Origin: Odobenus rosmarus divergens
Lineage: Eukaryota > Chordata > Mammalia > Carnivora > Odobenidae
DNA length: 64,000 bases
Direction: 5' to 3'
NCBI RefSeq assembly: GCF_000321225.1
Contig: NW_004450480.1
Span: 4,228,801 to 4,292,800 of the forward strand
Below the pieces are notes generated by a model. That model had not been told where the DNA came from and searched no databases. It saw nothing but the letters and a program-made list of their open reading frames with translations. The position numbers were made by a program, and so were the translations under genes. Shown here in pieces: positions 43,451 to 54,409 of the stretch (position 1 is the stretch's first letter; each line of letters opens with the position of its first letter).

Positions 43451-44029
43451 TTCTGCCCTTTTGTTAGAGCCAAAGCAGAGTACTTCGCCGGGTGTTACCT
43501 AGTTGTGGTACCAAACGCTGTCTCCTTCTTGCCTTCCTCTTCCTAGGAAATGACTCGTTTTCCCCGGATGTCCCTGTGAATTTTAAATCAACCATCCTCT
43601 TCTTGAATTTGTGGCTACTGATCAGTTTGTCTCACATACGTCCATTTGCATATTTTTTCCCTAATCCAGCAACTTTAATTGAATTCTCTGTGCTGGTGGG
43701 TCTGCTCCATTACTATTACTGTGGCATTAGAGATTCAAGACTTATAAATGCTTGTTGTTGAAACAGAAATCTCCTGGAACTAGCTCGAGCCGAATGACAG
43801 GATTCAATTCGGATATAATGGGAACCAAAACCTCAGGAAGAGGCCAGAAACAGGCTTAGAAAGCACTCGTGAGTTCTCCTGCACCTCTCGCGTCTGCTTC
43901 TGCCCAGGGACCAACCTGCTAGGGTTCAGCTGACTGACTCTCCCACTGGCCACGTGTGTCCTCTGCCCATCTTTTGAGCTTATGCATTATAGTTCCGGAC
44001 ACCTGGAGACACCAATTTGTTGGCTAGCA
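43451..44029. other. Unassigned sequence
   Basis: An 89-codon frame (43492-43761) has no recognised motif. The 43770-43930 part may be a degraded repeat, but I cannot place it. Confidence 0.3.
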
Positions 44030-44463
44030 CTGTGGTAATAAAGTGTCACAAATGTGGTGGCTTAAACAACAGAAATGTACTATCTCACAATTCTGGAGGC
44101 TAGAAGTCTCAAATCAAGGCCTCCGCAGGGTTGGTTCCTCAGAGGACTCTGAAGGAGAATCCTATGCCTCTCTCCTGGCTTCTGGTGGTTTGCTGGCAAC
44201 TTTTGTGTTCCACGGGACATAGAAATGTCCCTTGACCTCTGTTTTCACTGTAACATGGTGTTCTTTCTGTGGGTAATGTCAATCTGTCCAAATTTCCATT
44301 TTTTATAAGGACATAAGTTGTATTAAGGCCCACCCTAGTAACCTCATCTTAATTAACTACATCTACAGTGATCCCATTTCTAGATAAGATCACCTTCTGA
44401 GGTACTGGGGGTTAGAACCTCAGCACATGAATTTTGGGGGATGCGATGAAGCCCATAACACCA
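44030..44463 (-). mobile_element. MaLR-type LTR (MST/MLT1 group)
   Basis: Reverse LTR: gtggtggcttaaacaacaga, ctatctcacaattctggagg, ctagaagtctcaaatcaagg, then tttttataaggacataag, aaggcccaccctagtaacct, and gaattttgggggatgcgat near the right end. This is a solo LTR of the non-coding ERVL-MaLR group with no retroviral genes next to it. Confidence 0.75.
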
Positions 44464-44882
44464 ACTAATTTTCCTTTTTTGCCAAATTCTGAACTCCCAG
44501 AAGAAGGAAGCTGACTGGTCCATCTTGAATCAACATGGGGATTTGGCTGTGTAGGAAGGTGGTGAGTACCCCTGTGGATTGGGGAGCTTTCCAGAAACCA
44601 CAGAAAGGGTCTATTAGCTTTGCATATTGACTTCTCCCATCCACTTCTAAACTGCTAATGCCCCTCAGTGGTCATTCATTATCGGCAGACGTCTTGGCAA
44701 TGAATGAGCAGAGCTGTTCAAATGTGTCTCTGTCAATCCAGGAAACAAAAATCAGGCTTACCCTAGTCAACCCAGGACCCAGTCACATTCCCTGAGCTTT
44801 GTTATACCGGGCAAAATGTGCTGCATTTACTCAAATACTTGTTCTCCTTTTTTATTGTCCCTAAGAAAGGAATAAACTTTGG
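44464..44882. other. Single-copy-looking sequence
   Basis: Nothing recognised. Confidence 0.35.
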
Positions 44883-45345
44883 GATTATAAATGTTCATTT
44901 TTTTAAAAAGAAAACAGGATAACAAACTAGAAGAAGAAAGTATGAGACACGCCCAATCCCACCTGCTCGAAATAAACACGATTAACAGTTTGATGCACTT
45001 TCTTCCAGACTGTTGTCATTTATCAGTAATTGTATACATATGCAAATGCATGCATATATATATTAATAAGATGTATGTAGTAGTATGTAGTAGTATAAGA
45101 TTGTATGTAGTATTGTGGCTTTTTTACTTTTTTATTGATAGCATTCCATATTAATCTGTGTAGATGTACATCAACTTCGTAAAATAGCTCCATAGCATTT
45201 TAATGTATTTGTCCATTATATTGATGGATATCTTAGGTTATTTTCCATTCTTTTTTTTAACAGCAGTACGTTAGTGATTATCCTTATCCCTGTATCTTTA
45301 TGAATTCCTGGAAGGAGCATGGCCGGGTCAGAGTGTGCACTCTGG
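44883..45345 (-). mobile_element. L1ME LINE 3' UTR fragment
   Basis: gattaacagtttgatgcact, tgatagcattccatattaat, gtccattatattgatggata, ttaacagcagtacgttagtg are L1ME 3' UTR words in reverse. The 45055-45118 part has TATG/TAGTAG slippage repeats. Confidence 0.7.
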
Positions 45346-45785
45346 ATATGGCCATTCCAACTCTCTCCCCTGCCTTTCTCAGCACACACAGACGCTTAGA
45401 GAAAATCTGCTTCTGAGTAGAATTTAGGAGATGAGTGAATGCCAGTTGCCCTGGTAGGGGCTCTCTCGGCGGGAGTCCGCATCAGGCTGTTCATGTTCGG
45501 GGGCGGGGGGGGCGCTGCTCTCCTTTGCTCTCATACATCAATTTACAGCCTCCAGCCCTGTACCCCTGCGGCTGCAGGCACAGACCCATGATCAGGTTCC
45601 TACCCATCAGAGTCAATGTGGATGAGTTTTCCTATTCTGTTTACTATCTCCTTGTAGATTTCTTTTCTTCCTGTGTCTTTCTGTGTCTAGGTTGAAATCT
45701 TGTTTGTAAGATGGCCTGATGCCCGCTGAGCCCTAACTGGGTGCCAAGCAGAGCAGGTGGTGGGCCAGCTGTGGCCCCAGAGGCC
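45346..45785. other. Single-copy-looking, locally GC-rich sequence
   Basis: A G/C run lies at 45499-45512. Frames of 86 codons (plus) and 63 codons (minus) are not supported. Confidence 0.35.
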
Positions 45786-45816
45786 GGGGGAGGGGGGGTC
45801 TGGCATGGGCAGGGGG
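45786..45816 (+). other. G-quadruplex candidate
   Basis: Four G tracts of 5, 7, 3 and 5 bases, separated by loops of 1, 8 and 2 bases. This fits a standard intramolecular quadruplex pattern (three or more Gs, loops up to about 8). Confidence 0.6.
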
Positions 45817-46185
45817 TTTCAGCCTTTAAAGCCACCCACGAACCAACAAAAACAGCAACAAGAGATAAATTGAGTGGCCCTTTGCTCTCTAGGAAGATGT
45901 CTCAGCGTCCCTGATTTTAAAGGTCTCTGCATTAAACAGATGGATTGATGTATGGCATTTGATTTAAGCTGCCCTTATTCATGATGTCCACGAAGTCTGC
46001 TTTCAAATCACCTGCCCGCGACAGATGAGAAAAATCAGGCAGTTGTGATGTCTGGGTTGAAAGATAGTCCCCTGTAGGTCTCTGTTTTCTGGGATATTTG
46101 TAGTTCCCTAAATCTTGGCTTATTTGTCTTTGGGTTTTGGGAGCCTGTGGAGGAACTCTGCAGGGAGGGGAAAGGAAGCCTCTGT
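45817..46185. other. Single-copy-looking sequence
   Basis: Nothing recognised. Confidence 0.35.
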
Positions 46186-46210
46186 ATGTGTGTGTGTGTG
46201 TGTGTGTGTT
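46186..46210. repeat. (TG)n microsatellite
   Basis: About twelve TG units. The 124- and 156-codon frames starting at 46115 and 46137 read through it and are artefacts of the repeat. Confidence 0.95.
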
Positions 46211-46639
46211 GCACACCCACAGGCACAGCTCACAGCTGTCAGGCATCCTAGTAGGGCATTGTCAGGGGAGGTTAACCTGGGCGCAGTCGCCCAGCTTCTT
46301 AAAAACTTCATACAAAAATCTGTTCTTAAAAGGGTCCCCAAACTCATTGTACTCCCTGTCATTCAACCTGAGTGTATTGCAGTCGGACACAGGCTTCATT
46401 TCACGACAGCCATTCATCACCCTGTGGGCTGCAGTGACCGTGCAGCAAAGAACAGCGGGACCCATGAGGCCCTGGGTCCCCCGGTTTGAGACGGAAGAGG
46501 GGTGTCAGCACAGTTTTGAGAAAGCTTGTGTTACAGGATGTGAAGTTGGAGAAATAGATGAAGGGGACCCGGAGAGCATATCCCCAGTGTGTTTGGAGAG
46601 AGATTGAGCTATGCTAATTTTATAATTTATAAGGTAAAC
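46211..46639. other. Single-copy-looking sequence
   Basis: Nothing recognised. Confidence 0.35.
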
Positions 46640-46850
46640 TCTATGTACTTACCATGCATCGGGTACCAGTGCTAACTGCTTTATGCACATCATTTCATTA
46701 AATACGCATAAAAACATCTTGTGCCTTCATTATTCTTCCCATTCTCCAGACAAGAAAGCTGAGTCTGGGAGAAGCCACATCATTTGCCCAGGATGATGCA
46801 GCTGATGCACAGCAGGGCTGTGATGTCAATTCTGTCCTCTTCAGCACCTA
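46640..46850 (-). mobile_element. MIR SINE
   Basis: gtaccagtgctaactgcttt, atgcacatcatttcattaaa, ttcccattctccagacaaga, atttgcccaggatgatgcag in reverse MIR order. Confidence 0.85.
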
Positions 46851-47027
46851 CCTGGGCTCTTCACCACCACCCCCTAAGGCTCTGTGAGGTCATACGCCGT
46901 TTTTGGTTTTGGTGAGATGCTTTCCTGGGCAATAAATGAAGGCAAGGTGAACAGTATCTCATCAGCAATATGCTTTGTTTCCATCCTGGGTGAGATGTTA
47001 ACAGTAATTATTTATAATGATAGTTGG

Positions 47028-47360
47028 AGTTAATTGAGCATGGCCAGGGGGTCACCTTTTGCACTAAGGCCTTGACATACATGATCTCATTTAAACCCAC
47101 CCAATAACCCTATGGAATAGACACTATGATGATCCCTGCAATTTCCAACACTTTTGCCTGTTTCCTCCTGCTTTGTTGCTGCCATCACCCCCAGTGCTTA
47201 GCAGATGTTGAGGCTCCAGGAAGCCACTGCTGAATCGAAGAATGAACCAGTATCCTTGAGAGGCAGTCAGTGAAGCCCAGAGATTTGAGGTTGCTAGCCC
47301 AAGATCTCAGGTCTCAGCTAGTATGCAGGGGCCTCGGGAGCACTTGGATACTCTGTCTCC
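47028..47360 (-). mobile_element. MIR SINE apparently split by an L2-like piece
   Basis: Left: ttgcactaaggccttgacat, acatgatctcatttaaaccc, aataaccctatggaatagac. Right (47270-47360): ttgaggttgctagcccaaga, tctcaggtctcagctagtat. The middle (47146-47265) has tgctttgttgctgccatcac and cccccagtgcttagcagatg, an L2 3' end on the plus strand. Degree of decay makes the exact joins uncertain. Confidence 0.6.
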
Positions 47361-48159
47361 TCCAAGCAGGAGTTAAGAACTTCACTTGCTGACTTCAGGA
47401 GGCCTAATGTGAATGGTAATAATTAGGGGAAATGAGAATATTAGGAAGATTTTTAGAGGGAAAACATTTGACCCATTCGGCCTTGGATAGGCAATGTGTA
47501 TCCACCATGGAGTTCATTAGCCAGCTCATGTTCCAGAGAATAGGGCTTCCTACCTGTGGTCAAGTTTGCCTCCCTCAAATTCGTGGACTATCTATGGTTG
47601 GAGCATCACTATCCCAGCTTAGGAGTTGGAACAAGCTGTTCTTTAAAATTCTTTCATATCGAAATTGGGAAATACCAAGGTTCCTACACAAGGACTGCAC
47701 AAACTTTTTGTAAGAAGGGCCCCAGTTTCCCTGGCCCTTCTTGCTCTGAAGTTGGTCTTTCTATGAACCCATTTAAAATCCTGCCCTGTGGCTCTATAGG
47801 CAAGAGCACTGTGCCCCAGGCACATCTTTCTCTGAAACCAGCAGAGGAAACCTCAAGGAAGGAATTTTTAACAAAAAGCTATGGGGTTAGTGCAGCATGG
47901 ACACCAGAGGCTATTCGTTTCCACTATTGAGCCTGAAGCTACCTTGCTTCTGGACGGATGTTGGTGAGATGAGACCACGATGGACCAATAAGATACTCAT
48001 CTGGGCTTTAGAAAAGAAATAGCCAAACTTACGAAGAGGTGCCAGGTTCCTTTTGCCTTGTACATTTCAGTCACTTAACCATGTTACTCACCGAGTCCCT
48101 GCTCTGATCAGGCATCGTGCAATGGAAGGGTGTGCAGACGAGGGCATCCAATGATGTCT
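47361..48159. other. Single-copy-looking sequence
   Basis: A 124-codon frame (47556-47930) without recognised motif. Nothing else. Confidence 0.35.
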
Positions 48160-48341
48160 GTGGCTGGAAAATTTTGTGTTGTAGGGGGCTGTCATGAGCA
48201 TTCTAGGATCTTGAGCAGCATCCTTGGCCTCTGTTCACTAGGTGCCAATAGCACCCCCTTCCCATCTGTGACAACAGCAAATGCCACAAGACATTGCTAC
48301 CTGTCCCTGGGAGGCAAAATCACCCTTGTTGAGAACCACTG
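48160..48341 (+). mobile_element. MER20-type hAT-Charlie fossil
   Basis: ctaggatcttgagcagcatc, cttggcctctgttcactagg, tgccaatagcacccccttcc, gggaggcaaaatcacccttg, ttgagaaccactg. Internal order and right terminal repeat match MER20. Some MER20 copies act as regulatory elements in uterine cells of other mammals; nothing here shows that for this copy. Confidence 0.85.
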
Positions 48342-48515
48342 TGCTAAGTGATTTATGTACATCATGGCATTTAATCCTCCACAACCTACCAGTTATTATT
48401 CCCCATTTTGCAGGGGTGGAGCCTGCGGCATAGGGAAGTTCAATGTTGTACCTGATGTCTCAATGCTAGAGCATGTGTATCCGGAGCTGACACTTTTAAC
48501 CGCTGTGTTCTGTCA
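48342..48515 (-). mobile_element. MIR SINE
   Basis: gctaagtgatttatgtacat, catggcatttaatcctccac, ttccccattttgcaggggtg. It abuts the MER20 copy directly. Confidence 0.75.
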
Positions 48516-48589
48516 CTTTCAGGAGCACAGTGGCATCTTACTAGAAAACCATGTCGCCTACCTCTGCTGAGCAATTTCTGTTCTATTTC

Positions 48590-48715
48590 TGTTCCTTTAT
48601 TTGTTTAACACATATTTTTGGAGCATCTGCGATGTGCCAGGCAGTGTTCTGGATGCTGGATGGGATAATGCAGTGAATGAAATCACATAAATCCCTGCCC
48701 TGTGGGATTTAGAAA
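48590..48715 (-). mobile_element. L2 LINE 3' end fragment
   Basis: tttatttgtttaacacatat, ttttggagcatctgcgatgt, gccaggcagtgttctggatg, gtgaatgaaatcacataaat. Confidence 0.8.
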
Positions 48716-49720
48716 GTACAAATATGCAGCAGCTCATTGCCTGAGCCCTCAGGACAAGTGAGGGGGCAGTGTGGCCACATCACCCCACAGGTGACAGCTT
48801 ATGTTGACATTTTGCTTTTCTTCCTAATATTACTGTTATTTTTTTCTAATAGTGACCTCTGTTTAAGAGCTTTCCTCCAGCCAAACTTTGAATTCCTCAA
48901 ACTTAGCTTTTAAAACTAAACTCTGTGTGACTTTGGTGGAAATGGAAGTAAGACTCGGGAATGGAAGGCATATGTATTTTTAATGCAATATTGCAAAATA
49001 GCTGCTCAGCATTTTTTCAAGTCTAATCAGGTAAATTTTTTCTCACTTTCTCTCCCTTCCTGGGTAAGCAATGAGGTTTTGATGTTCTTGCAAGTCATTT
49101 AATAATAAAGGCCTGGATCTAGCCTGTTTTAACTCCCTCTTAATGGGCTGGAGTTGATGTTGTGATTTTTTTTTTAAAGGAGAATTTTGTTTCATTTTAG
49201 GTTCAATGTGAATTTTTGCCATCAGAGCACACGTATAAGTTTCTAACACTTATGGAAGTCTTTTGATGAATGGCACCATAAGCGCAGGCAATTTTCTACA
49301 TCTTGTTCGTCGGCTTTTGAAATTTACAAGGTTTCTCTTTAATACAATTGTCTATGCCAGCTAACAGGAGGTTTTACGGTCTCTGCGTATTTATCATTAG
49401 GATAAAAAAAATCCTCACCTTAGATTCTTTATTCTCACGGGAACATAAATAATTCCAAATAACCAGCAATATGTTGGCCACAATTTGATTTGGTAGCTCT
49501 GGGGAAATAGCTCCTATTTTGCTAACTGATAAGCCCCTCTCTGCAACATACATTTGAGTTTTAAAAGGCCTGGGCAAATTCTAAAATGTGTGCTATCAAT
49601 CTGATGCATGTATACAGAAATGTCCAAATGCAGTTTTGAAACAATCATGACATGATTGAAGTTGCTCCGAACCCTTTGCACACCTTTTATCTTAGGCTAT
49701 TCTTGGGGAGGGAAAGAGAA
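48716..49720. other. Repeat-free stretch, possible conserved elements
   Basis: No repeat recognised. 49000-49330 and 49560-49720 are AT-rich and non-repetitive (tgattgaagttgctccgaac, ccttttatcttaggctattc) with the look of conserved non-coding DNA. No gene seen. Confidence 0.3.
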
Positions 49721-50804
49721 CTGTGTTCAGGGAGGGCAGATTTTCAGGTTGTATCACAGGTCACAAACGCATAGAATTGTTGAAAATTGAGTTATGTTTC
49801 TATTATATTGGGACAAACAGTTTGTCATGCTTTTAAGACAATCAGATCAAATCAGTACCCCCCCCCAACAAATGCCTTCATTAACCTGTTAGGATAATTT
49901 TTAATAGTGATTTTTAAAATAGACTTTGGTCCCTACTCTATATACATCTCACTAACTGCTACCAACATGTTAGAAAATATAACAAAATAAATATATGTGT
50001 AACTGGCAATATATTTTATATATATTTTATAGAAATATATTATGTGTTATACAGGGATATGTTGTATCTTAGATGTGTAAAATATTATATTTTTCTCACC
50101 TGCTATTATTTCTTGCATATTGCTCACAAGCCACTTTATCAGACTTTCTCAACTGTGTACAATTGCAACAGGTAATAGGAAAATGATGGAGACTTAAATG
50201 AGATTAACTTTTTTTTCACATTAAAAAAAAGTCTGAGGTGGAAGATTCGGGGCTGATATGATGGCACTACAAAGTCATCAGGGATCTTGGCTGTTTCTAG
50301 CCATTTGTTCTCCTTCCTTAGAGTGTGGTCATTGACTTATGGTCCAAAATGGTTGCTGGGATACCAGGCATCACAGCCAGGCTCCTGGCAACAAGACAGA
50401 GGAAGGAGAGAAGTCTTGGCTCATTCTCTTTGAAGAGATTTTGTGGGAGTGCCACATAGTATTTCTGTTTCCATCTTACTGGCTGAAACTTATTACATGG
50501 TCACCTGTACCTGCAAGGGGTGGTGGTGATACAATCTTGCGGTTGGTTAGCAATATACACAGCTGAAAATCAGGATTCTGCTACTGAGAACATTGGACAA
50601 CAAGCCATACCCTCGTTCTACTAGGGGAGAGAAACTTAACAAGTAAATGTAACTCAGACCTTTCCTGTTTAAGACAGCTGCTTTCAGGTGGACTATCTCT
50701 TTTGCGTAAATGCTGATTCTCTCTTCTTCCTTTTCCCCTCCTGGGTGGCATCTGGTTAAGAAGAAGGTTAGCAACCTCAGAGGGGGACAGCTGCGTGGAA
50801 GGAG
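49721..50804. other. Single-copy-looking sequence with AT-rich middle
   Basis: Strongly AT-rich at 49960-50100 with TATA/ATAT words. A C-run lies at 49859-49866. Nothing else recognised. Confidence 0.35.
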
Positions 50805-51305
50805 GTGCCTCTTGTTTGTGCTGACCTTGGGGATGAATCGGTCCTGTTGTGGTGTGTGGACATGGCCCAGGACATCACGCTGGCAGTCACTGTCCTGTGC
50901 CTGGGCTGGTTCTGTCTCTGGGGCTTGCACGGGCTCCCTGCTGCGGCTGACTACTCGCTCATGCCTTCTGGTCATGAGGTCTCTCCCTCCCTCCTGATCT
51001 GCCAGCCTCTCAGAACTTTCACACCCACAGAAGAGAATCCAGGCGGGACCCTAGACCCACATCTTTTACCTTATTTGTCTTCATCCCACCTAAACGCTTG
51101 TCTCAGGGCAGTGGGTCTCCCCACAGTTCTATGGGATGCAGCGTGCTGGCCCCAACGTTTCTGTTGCCTCCTTCTTTCAGAATCACCCCTGTGCGGGGAG
51201 GAAGGAGAAAATTGGGGGCTTAGAGGTCTTAAGTCTTTGTCCTGCTTTTCTTCCTTCTTATATCTATGTGTCCCCTGCTCCGTGGACTTGACTGCTGAGA
51301 GATAA
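50805..51305 (+). other. Longest open frame in the window, 166 codons, unrecognised
   Basis: From ATG at 50805 to the stop at 51303-51305. A second ATG at 50862 (residue 20) sits in a good context (G at -3 and at +4) and is followed by a hydrophobic stretch TLAVTVLCLGWFCLWG, which resembles a membrane anchor. No domain is recognised. A 142-codon frame runs on the opposite strand at 50547-50975. GC-rich DNA makes such frames likely by chance. I saw no splice or promoter context, so it is not called a gene. Confidence 0.15.
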
Positions 51306-51479
51306 ACTGCCTTTTCCTTCCCCAGTAGACTTGATGCCTAAGCCTTAGTGGCCAAAGAGCTGCAGAGGAAATAAAAAGAAAAACATTTATCCTAAGGGAA
51401 AATACTTTGTAAGTTATCCTTTCGGTATATGCCCAAATGGCTTATTTTCTAAATAAGTCAGAAACAGCATTGCAACATC
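51306..51479. other. Single-copy-looking sequence
   Basis: Contains cttattttctaaataagtca, an imperfect inverted repeat. Otherwise nothing. Confidence 0.35.
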
Positions 51480-51480
51480 C

Positions 51481-51514
<34 letters not shown>

Positions 51515-51528
51515 CACGCATGTGTGTA
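51480..51528. repeat. (TG)n(CG)n alternating tract
   Basis: About ten TG units, then GCGCGCGCG, then mixed TG/CA. This alternating purine-pyrimidine block is the best Z-DNA-prone sequence in the window. Confidence 0.95.
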
Positions 51529-51839
51529 TTTTACTGTGAATGTCATAAAAATCAGCTTGAATTCTGCCTTTGTCCAATTATCAAGAATATGAAATTAACA
51601 AAAATCCCAGTCAGATGTTGTTTATAATACTATTAATATGCGGTAAGATTAGAATATGCCCTGCTTTCATGAATACTGAGTTATTTGGATTAAAGAAAAA
51701 GGATACTATTTCTTACTATGATCAGTGTTTTTAGTTTCTGGCATGTGTTTGTTGAATGAAGGAGTCAAGGAATGAACAAACTACAGATATATCTGCAATC
51801 AAGTCTACGTAAGGGAAAGAAAGAACAAAAAAGAATTCA
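51529..51839. other. Single-copy-looking AT-rich sequence
   Basis: Nothing recognised. Confidence 0.35.
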
Positions 51840-52290
51840 CAATCCTCTGAATCGGTCTTTTATTTTAACCTTAGATATTCTTCCCCCTTTGGCATTTTGA
51901 TTGTCTTAATTCAAACTCAGATGCCCCTCGGCACATTTTTTATCCTGCTCAGAGGCAATATGAAATTTACGCGGTCTGTCATTGACAGTAATTGCTTAGG
52001 GAGAACCATCAACACAGTCCTTCACCACACATCAGCTTATCCCTGTCGAAATGCATGGCACCCACATTAAGCACATGTTTTATTCTGCCCCCCTCATTCA
52101 GTGACACTGAGAAAGAAGCATCGTTACAGAGCTGAGACGGAGTGCCCCTGTTTCTAAAGCAATAAACATTTTCCCTATCTTTTTCTTCTTTCATGTTGGT
52201 GGCTATTAATTGTAAACTTCCGTGATATCAAGAACAGTAAAAAAGGGCAATAAAATTGTTCCAGTGAATTGTGGGGCTTTGTGCCTGTGG
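51840..52290. promoter_or_regulatory. Candidate conserved non-coding element with MEIS/TGIF-type palindrome
   Basis: Repeat-free block. At 51976-51988 is a perfect palindrome CTGTCA-T-TGACAG, two back-to-back MEIS/TGIF-type cores, immediately followed by the homeodomain core TAATTG at 51989-51994. Other homeodomain-like words (tattaattg near 52205) lie within 250 bases. The function is inferred from motifs only. Confidence 0.4.
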
Positions 52291-52949
52291 CATTTATTTG
52301 TTTAGATATTTATTTATTACTTAAGATTTTTTTTTTCTTTAGAGATCTAATAAGTCTGCTTGAGAGACCCAGGGTAGCCACTTTTTTATAAGGTGACCAA
52401 ATATTAATCTAAAGATTAATAAAGTTCTGCCTGCTTCCTGGGGCTATACAAGGTACTATGACTTTTGGTCATACTTATCTTTTTTTTTTTTTCTTTGAGA
52501 GAGGAAAATGCCTTTTGATTTCAGGAGGGCTTTATTGAACTGTAACTGGAAGTTTGAGGCTTTGTAATTTATCTGTCGAAGAGAAACTGCCATCTCTGTA
52601 TTACTGGTATAATATTTGCTGGGTGTGTTATTTGTGGCCCCCATTTGCTTTGGAAGGAAAAGGCCAATTTTTTACTCCCCTTAGTGAGCTATTGGAATAA
52701 TTCCTCTGGGTTAGCTTGGATCCTTTGAGGAATTTATACCTGTGCAGTCCCCTAAGTCCTAAACCACATCCTAAAGCAAAACCTAAATGGATATGAGCAT
52801 GGGTTTCATAGTACCCCTTAGTATATAGAAGGTTGTCTGCTTTACTCACACTTGGAAGAAATCCCCAATCCCTGGTCCCCATCACTGGTCCACTGCAAAC
52901 TAAGCTAAGTTAGATGTTTATTTTTACTAATGGTTAAAATAGTGCAGAA
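52291..52949. other. Single-copy-looking sequence
   Basis: T-runs at 52327-52336 and 52480-52492. Frames of 62 and 85 codons on the minus strand are not recognised. Confidence 0.35.
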
Positions 52950-53040
52950 ATATGTATGTATATACATATATATATTTCACACACAAATATATGTATATAT
53001 TTATACAAATATATATACAAAAATAATTCAGAAATACGAA
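52950..53040. repeat. (TATG/ATAC)n AT-rich simple repeat
   Basis: Alternating AT with GT/CA interruptions (gtatgtatatacatatatat and onward). Confidence 0.9.
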
Positions 53041-53057
53041 AAAGTATACAGTGCAAG

Positions 53058-53117
53058 TATATCTATTAGAAATAACTATTATGTCTATTATTCTATATCT
53101 ATTAGAAATAACTATTA
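53058..53117. repeat. Two-copy tandem repeat, 36-base period
   Basis: The 24-base segment at 53058-53081 recurs perfectly at 53094-53117. The shared core is ctattagaaataactatta. Confidence 0.9.
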
Positions 53118-53419
53118 CTTGATAAAATTACATGGATTTTAAAAGATGTGGAATATGTAGACTGTATGGGAACTGTAGGGTTTAGGACATGAGGCAGAGC
53201 AGACAAGATGGGGTCATTATGGAGATCAGCGATTCCCACTTATAACAATTGCCTATTGGAGGAGGCATGATGTCTCCAGTTTCTGGTGAGATAAGAAAGT
53301 AAGAATAATGTAGGTTCTGTCCTTCCTACTTTTGTGGTGTTAAAATATCATTATCACAATGATAAGAGATGTTTTTAGCATTTTCTTAAGTCCTCTCTTG
53401 GAGTTGTAGGCTGGGTGGT
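53118..53419. other. Single-copy-looking sequence
   Basis: Nothing recognised. Confidence 0.35.
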
Positions 53420-53768
53420 TATTCAGAGTGTTTGTTACCCCTCCAAAGAGGAGAACTATATATTCCCTCGCACTCTGGCCCCTAAGACATCAAGCTCTGC
53501 CATGCAACCTGTTTCATTGGCCAGGTGTATCATTGCCTGCCATTTTAAGGAGACAGTGCGTGTTCCTCCATTATTTCTCTCCCTTCTTCCACAAGAGATG
53601 ACCTGTTCCATCTGCCTGGTCTCAGGGTGAAGATGACGTGGAGTAGAGTGGCAGGAAACTCATATTGGGTATGTTGCATGACAAGGAAATAAAAGTTGGT
53701 TGTTGCATGCCACTGAGATCTGGGGCTGCTTGTTAATGTAGCACGACTGTCTAAACGAACTGATACAC
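53420..53768 (+). mobile_element. MaLR/ERVL-type LTR
   Basis: The right end reads gttgcatgccactgagatct, ggggctgcttgttaatgtag, cacgactgtctaaacgaact, gatacact, the familiar 3' end of a MaLR-like LTR. The left part has cctctgccatgcaacctgtt-like words. No internal retroviral genes. Subfamily not assigned. Confidence 0.55.
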
Positions 53769-53925
53769 TTGGCAATATTACATATGGTCAACCCTCTAAG
53801 GCTTCATCAGGTATTTGACATTTGTATGTCTATAAAATTGAAGCATCTAAGGGCTCAGTGCTCTATGAATAAATAAAATGGTAGGTCGCAGTTTCGAATG
53901 TAACTGAGTCTCTACTGTTGAGTAC

Positions 53926-54228
53926 AGCAGCCACCAGCCACACGTGGCTATTGAGCACCTGAAGTGTGGCTAGTCAGAATTAATATGTGGTATAAATGTG
54001 AAACACACCAGATTACAAAGATTTAATACAAAAGAATGTGAAATATCTCAATAATTTTTATATTCATTACATCTTGAAATGATAATGTTCCAAATCTATT
54101 GGGTTACCATCAAACATAGTAGTAGTAGCATCAATTTTGTCTGTTTTTACTTTTTTGCTGTGGCTACTAAAATTTTGTAAATCACCTATGTGGTTCACAT
54201 TAGATTTTCGTTGGATGGCTCTGCTCTA
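53926..54228 (+). mobile_element. Palindromic hAT-like DNA transposon fossil
   Basis: cagccaccagccacacgtgg, ctattgagcacctgaagtgt, ggctagtcagaattaatatg at the left; gctgtggctactaaaatttt, atgtggttcacattagattt, tcgttggatggctctgct at the right. It is the most complete copy here of the family also seen at 4197 and 9713. Confidence 0.75.
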
Positions 54229-54259
54229 GGCCGTGTTAGCTCTGGCAGTGTTCACCAGT

Positions 54260-54400
54260 GAGACCTTGTAGAAGTAGCTTCCTGTCTCACACTCTCACTC
54301 CTCATCTGTAAGGCAGGGAGAACAATATCTGCTTGCTAAGGATATTATGAGGGCTCAGTAAGATCCTGACCATAAATTGTGCAGCCCATCGGAAATGCCC
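54260..54400 (+). mobile_element. MIR SINE fragment
   Basis: ccagtgagaccttgtagaag, tagcttcctgtctcacactc, actcctcatctgtaaggcag, gatattatgagggctcagta in MIR order. Confidence 0.7.
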
Positions 54401-54409
54401 TTCTTCTCC

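Noticed and set aside
44030..44463. Endogenous retrovirus with genes
   Set aside because: Only solo MaLR-type LTRs are seen here and at 53420 and 58410. No gag, pol or env-like frame lies next to any of them.
46115..46607. Overlapping 124- and 156-codon plus-strand open frames
   Set aside because: Both read through the (TG)n microsatellite at 46186-46210, giving VCVCV repeats. The rest has no domain and the frames differ from each other.
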